NCBI RefSeq assembly: GCF_014290175.1
Contig: NZ_JACOOR010000005.1
Span: 1-64,000, forward strand
Reading direction: 5' to 3'
Length of the DNA: 64,000 bases
From: Anaerosacchariphilus hominis
GTDB taxonomy: Bacteria; Bacillota; Clostridia; Lachnospirales; Lachnospiraceae
How positions within the stretch are numbered: the first letter of the stretch is position 1; each line of letters begins with the position of its first letter. The translations under genes were made by a program, and so were the position numbers. The notes beneath the pieces are model-generated. The model had not been told where the DNA came from. It did no database searches and worked only from the letters and a program-made list of their open reading frames with translations. Shown piece by piece: positions 60,409-64,000 of this stretch.

Positions 60409-62217
60409 CTACTGGGCGTCAATTTTTTCCTTCAGCTCCGTCAGATACATCCAGCGCTCCATCTTCTCATCCAGAAGGCTCTGCGTCTCTTCCTTTTCCT
60501 TCGTAAGCTCCGTTAAGCGGCTATACTGGCTGGCATGGGCAATCATTTCTTTATCCAGCTCCTCGATCTTCGCTTCCAGCGCAGCGATATCGTCCTCGAT
60601 GGTATCGAATTCCTTCTGTTCCTTGTAGGTGAATTTCAGCTTCTTCTCACCCTTGTCCCAGGTAGCCTTCTTTTTTCCGCCGGCTTCGGAAGCTCCCGCT
60701 GCTTTTACGCTCTTTAAAGCGCCGCCAAAATCCGTCCCTGCTGCGCCATGCTCCCGGGCCAGCGCTTCCATATAGTCGGTATAGCCGCCCTCGTACTGGC
60801 GGAAATGACCGTTGCCGTCGAAGGCAAAGATCCGATCCACCACATTGTCCAGGAAATACCGATCGTGGGAAACGAGAATCACGATTCCAATAAAGGAGTT
60901 CAGGTAATCCTCCAGAATCGTCAGCGTGGGAATATCCAGCTCGTTGCTGACCTCGTCCATAACCAGCACATTGGGGCCGGTCTGCAGGACGCCCAAGAGA
61001 TACAGCCGCCGCTTTTCCCCGCCGGAGAGCTTTCCGATGGGCGCGTACTGCATATCCGGTGTAAACAGAAAGCGTTCCAGCATCTGGGACGCCGTGATCC
61101 GTCCGTCCCGGGTGGGAATGTACTCGGCAATATCCTTCACATAGTCGATAACCCGCTGATTTTCATCCATTTCCGGCAGCTCCTGGGCGAAATAGCCAAG
61201 CTTGATGGTCTCGCCCATCTCCACATCGCCGGAATCCGGCGGGATCTGCCCTGCTATCATTTTCAGCAAAGTAGACTTTCCGCAGCCATTTGGACCAACA
61301 AATGCGATAGTCTGATTTTTCAGGAAAATATAGGTAAAATCCTCAACAATCCTTCGGCCTTCGTATTCCTTGGATACGTGGTGCAGCTCAATGGTCTTTT
61401 TGCCCATGCGGGTTTCGACCGAATCCAGCTCCACGGTTTTATCAAAGACCGGAGCCCTTCCGGCCTTCAACGCTTCCAGCCGATCCAGTCGCGCCTGCTG
61501 CTTGGTGGTCCGGGCCCGACAGCCTCTGGCCGCCCATTCCAGCTCCATGCGGAGAATGCTCTGCCGCTTCCGCTCGGTGGCCAGCTCCATTTCCTCCCGC
61601 TTTGCTTTCAGCTCCAGGAAACCGGAATAGTTGGCCTGGTAACTGTAAAGCTTCCCACGGCTGATTTCCAGAATCCGGTTGGTCACCCGATCCAGAAAAT
61701 AGCGGTCATGGGTTACCAGAATCACGGTTCCCCGGAATTTTCGAAGATAGGTTTCCAGCCAGCGAATCATTTCCTCGTCCAGATGGTTGGTAGGCTCGTC
61801 CAGAATCAGAATATCCGCCGGAAGCAGCAGGGTCCGTGCCAGGGCCACCCGTTTCTTCTGCCCGCCGGACAGGGTTTCGATCTGCGCTTCCACATCCGGG
61901 ATGCCCAGAGTATTCAGCATATTTTTCGCATCGTACTCGGTGACTTCTCCGCCTGCCACACAGGACAGCACCGTCACGCCCTCGGGAAAGGTATTGGCCT
62001 GGGATAAAAACGCCAGCTTCATGCCATTCTGCATGATCACCTGACCCTTATCCGGCTCCTCTGTTCCTGCGATAATCCGGAGCAAAGTAGTTTTTCCGGT
62101 TCCGTTGATCCCGATGATACCTATCTTCTCATTCTCCTGAATTCCGCAGGAAATATCGTCAAAAATCCATTTATCTCCGTAAAGCTTGCTTACGTGCTCA
62201 ATGTTTAAAATGTTCAT
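60409..62217 (-). CDS. ABC-F ATPase
   Basis: A 602-residue protein with two ABC modules and no membrane helices: Walker A GINGTGKTTLLR and GPNGCGKSTLLK, signatures LSGGQKKRVALA and LSGGEKRRLYLL, Walker B LILDEPTNHLD and LVMDEVSNELD. A C-terminal coiled coil (about residues 540-602) follows. ABC-F proteins act on the ribosome. The second Walker B has VS instead of PT. Confidence 0.93.
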   Translation of the reverse strand: MNILNIEHVSKLYGDKWIFDDISCGIQENEKIGIIGINGTGKTTLLRIIAGTEEPDKGQVIMQNGMKLAFLSQANTFPEGVTVLSCVAGGEVTEYDAKNMLNTLGIPDVEAQIETLSGGQKKRVALARTLLLPADILILDEPTNHLDEEMIRWLETYLRKFRGTVILVTHDRYFLDRVTNRILEISRGKLYSYQANYSGFLELKAKREEMELATERKRQSILRMELEWAARGCRARTTKQQARLDRLEALKAGRAPVFDKTVELDSVETRMGKKTIELHHVSKEYEGRRIVEDFTYIFLKNQTIAFVGPNGCGKSTLLKMIAGQIPPDSGDVEMGETIKLGYFAQELPEMDENQRVIDYVKDIAEYIPTRDGRITASQMLERFLFTPDMQYAPIGKLSGGEKRRLYLLGVLQTGPNVLVMDEVSNELDIPTLTILEDYLNSFIGIVILVSHDRYFLDNVVDRIFAFDGNGHFRQYEGGYTDYMEALAREHGAAGTDFGGALKSVKAAGASEAGGKKKATWDKGEKKLKFTYKEQKEFDTIEDDIAALEAKIEELDKEMIAHASQYSRLTELTKEKEETQSLLDEKMERWMYLTELKEKIDAQ

Positions 62218-62237
62218 AATACTTCTGTCTTATCTCC

Positions 62238-64000
62238 TCACAAACTCATCCGCGCCATCCCCGCCAACCGGTACTCCAGAAGCTTCTCTCTAAGCCCCTG
62301 ATGCTCCTCCAGCTTCAGCTCCGGGTCCAATTTTTCGATCTTCGCGGCTTCCTCACTGGCAGCCTGCAGGATCAACGCGTCTGTAAAAATATCTCCGATC
62401 TTAAACTCCAGAATTCCACTCTGCCGGATTCCGAACAGGTCGCCCGGTCCCCGAAGCTTCAGGTCTTCTGAAGCGATATAAAAGCCATCGTTGGATTTAT
62501 TCAGAATCTCCAGTCGCTTCTTCGTATCCTTGCTGTCAGAACCGCTGACAAAGATACAGTAGGACTGATGCTTTCCACGCCCTACACGTCCTCGCAGCTG
62601 ATGAAGCTGAGCCAGGCCGAAGCGCTCGGCATTCTCCACCATCATGACGGTGGCGTTTGGCACATTGACTCCCACCTCAATGACTGTCGTGGATACCAGC
62701 ACCTGGATTTCGCCTGCGGCGAAGCGCTCCATAATATCGTTCTTATCGGCAGCCTTCATTTTCCCGTGCAGATATTCAATGGTGATGCCGCTCGCCAGCT
62801 TTTTTTGCAGCTTCTCCGTATAATCCACCACATTTTCAATCTCAATCTCCGGATTTTCCTCCACCATGGGGCAGATGATATACACCTGCCGCCCGGCGGC
62901 CACTTCCCGCTCAATAAAGCGATAAGCCTTAGGGCGGTAACTCTCGTCCACCACACAGTTCTTGATGGGCAAACGGTTGGCCGGCAGTTCATCAATGACG
63001 GAGATATCCAGATCTCCGTAAATGATAATCGCCAGAGTCCGTGGAATCGGCGTGGCGCTCATAACCAGCACATGGGGATGCAGGCCCTTTCCTGCCAGTG
63101 TCTCCCTCTGGCGAACGCCAAACCGGTGCTGCTCGTCCGTCACCACCAGACCCAGATGAGCAAAGTTCACCTTTTCCTGAATCAGCGCATGGGTGCCGAT
63201 GATAATCTGCGCCTCCCCGCTCTCAATACGGGCGTAGGCCTCCCGCTTCTCCTTTGCCGTCATGGAACCGGTCAACAGCTCCACTCCTGTATCCATGGAA
63301 AGCCCGAAAAGCAGCTCCCGGATACTCTCCGCATGCTGTCTCGCCAGCACCTCGGTGGGTGCCATCAGCGCCCCCTGCCAGCCGCTCTCCACTGCGGAAA
63401 GCAGCGCAAGCAACGCAATAACCGTCTTACCGGATCCCACGTCTCCCTGCACCAGCCGGTTCATGACCGTCTCTCCCATCAGATCCGCCTGAATCTCATT
63501 CCAGACCCGCTTCTGGGCCCCGGTAAGCTCATAAGGCAGGGACGAAAGCAGCTGCTTCACAGCCACTCCCGGATGAATCACACACTCATTGACTGTGTCT
63601 TCGGTCTGCTCTTTCATCTGCCGCAGGGCTAAAATAAACAGGAAAAACTCATCAAAGACCAGCCGCTTTCTGGCCAGCAGCAGGTCTTCCCGTTTTACCG
63701 GGAAATGAATGGCCCGCAGAGCAAAGTTATATTCCGCTAACTTCTGTTCGTTCCGGATATGCTCCGGTAGGTATTCTGTGTCCAGATCAAGCTGGTCAAA
63801 GGCCTGGCGCACCGCCTTTGTTACGGTCTTATTGGACAGGCCACCGGTCAGTCCGTAGATGGGCTGCATGGTATCCAACAGCTTCTCATAGTCCTCCGGC
63901 GCGTAAATTTCCGGCTGTTCCATGGTAATCCGGCCTTTTTTCTTCTGCACCCGCCCCCGGAAGATGTAGGTACATCCCGGAAGCAGGCTGTTTCGCAGAA
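62238..64000 (-). CDS. recG: RecG helicase, 5' end beyond the right edge
   Basis: At least 587 residues of the ~680 of RecG. The frame is open to the edge, and residues near the edge read GCTYIFRGRVQKKKGRITME in the wedge domain. Helicase motifs are QGDVGSGKTVIALLALL, TDEQHRFGVRQRE, VMSATPIPRTLA and RGRVGRGKHQSYC. RecG remodels stalled forks. It lies 20 bases upstream of the ABC-F gene on the same strand. Confidence 0.95.
   Translation of the reverse strand, partial: LRNSLLPGCTYIFRGRVQKKKGRITMEQPEIYAPEDYEKLLDTMQPIYGLTGGLSNKTVTKAVRQAFDQLDLDTEYLPEHIRNEQKLAEYNFALRAIHFPVKREDLLLARKRLVFDEFFLFILALRQMKEQTEDTVNECVIHPGVAVKQLLSSLPYELTGAQKRVWNEIQADLMGETVMNRLVQGDVGSGKTVIALLALLSAVESGWQGALMAPTEVLARQHAESIRELLFGLSMDTGVELLTGSMTAKEKREAYARIESGEAQIIIGTHALIQEKVNFAHLGLVVTDEQHRFGVRQRETLAGKGLHPHVLVMSATPIPRTLAIIIYGDLDISVIDELPANRLPIKNCVVDESYRPKAYRFIEREVAAGRQVYIICPMVEENPEIEIENVVDYTEKLQKKLASGITIEYLHGKMKAADKNDIMERFAAGEIQVLVSTTVIEVGVNVPNATVMMVENAERFGLAQLHQLRGRVGRGKHQSYCIFVSGSDSKDTKKRLEILNKSNDGFYIASEDLKLRGPGDLFGIRQSGILEFKIGDIFTDALILQAASEEAAKIEKLDPELKLEEHQGLREKLLEYRLAGMARMSL

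Noticed and set aside
60748..62007. A 419-codon plus-strand frame
   Set aside because: It is antisense to the ABC-F gene, which has all its ATPase motifs.

Overview
The window reads as chromosome from a gut Firmicute of the Lachnospiraceae type (order Eubacteriales). The evidence is GC-rich, AGGAGG-led genes with typical clostridial families: ROK and AraC regulators, MATE pumps, a LOR-domain protein, DUF3786, a CooC-type ATPase cluster, M18 aminopeptidase and many lipoproteins with ECF sigma or LuxR partners. The CooC/DUF3786 operon is what one sees near carbon monoxide dehydrogenase genes in acetogens, but no CODH gene lies in the window. Species cannot be named from sequence alone. No rRNA, tRNA or CRISPR array was found.

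Layout. (1) 1-19.9 kb is chromosomal backbone. It opens with an edge-cut IS200/IS605 element beside a beheaded MATE gene. A ROK repressor, aldo/keto reductase, TauE/MarR pair, ECF sigma/anti-sigma pair, lipoprotein, LOR protein, MetY, a short UvrA paralog, a TraX-like membrane protein, a decayed AAC(3) gene, LOG, Nudix, and a divergent AraC/EamA pair follow. (2) 19.9-22.0 kb is a complete IS605-type element (tnpA, tnpB, omega-RNA end). (3) 22.0-41.9 kb is an AT-rich accessory island, almost all on the minus strand. It has four TetR regulators, small Cys-rich KTR proteins, broken ABC transporters, and enzymes such as a nitroreductase, flavodoxin, GNAT, PAP2 and an alpha/beta hydrolase. Its right edge is a scrap of an AraC gene. 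(4) Nested inside it, about 27,162-34,449, is a ~7.3 kb integrative mobilizable element: large serine recombinase, TnpW-like protein, MobV relaxase, RepA-like protein, Cys-rich VLP protein, and an XRE-Nudix-HAD cargo operon. It has split an XRE regulator gene. (5) 42.2-64 kb is backbone again: a membrane LuxR/lipoprotein operon, Ogt, TrpS, a CodB permease with a phosphoribosyltransferase-like gene, a ferredoxin-type aldo/keto reductase, a MATE/MarR pair, M18 aminopeptidase, the CooC operon, ABC-F and RecG (cut by the right edge).

The most interesting material is in the AT-rich island. Three copies of a two-hairpin element (36,831-36,917; 39,854-39,947; 40,627-40,720) sit directly before ribosome binding sites. 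Their stems differ but their loops are identical in design, so they look like structured leader RNAs or a shuffling unit. Four TetR-side genes end in the same 19-base tail followed by a terminator, and three promoters share a TTGACA-17-TATAAT layout with the operator filling the spacer. Together these suggest a family of duplicated, rearranged TetR-controlled modules.
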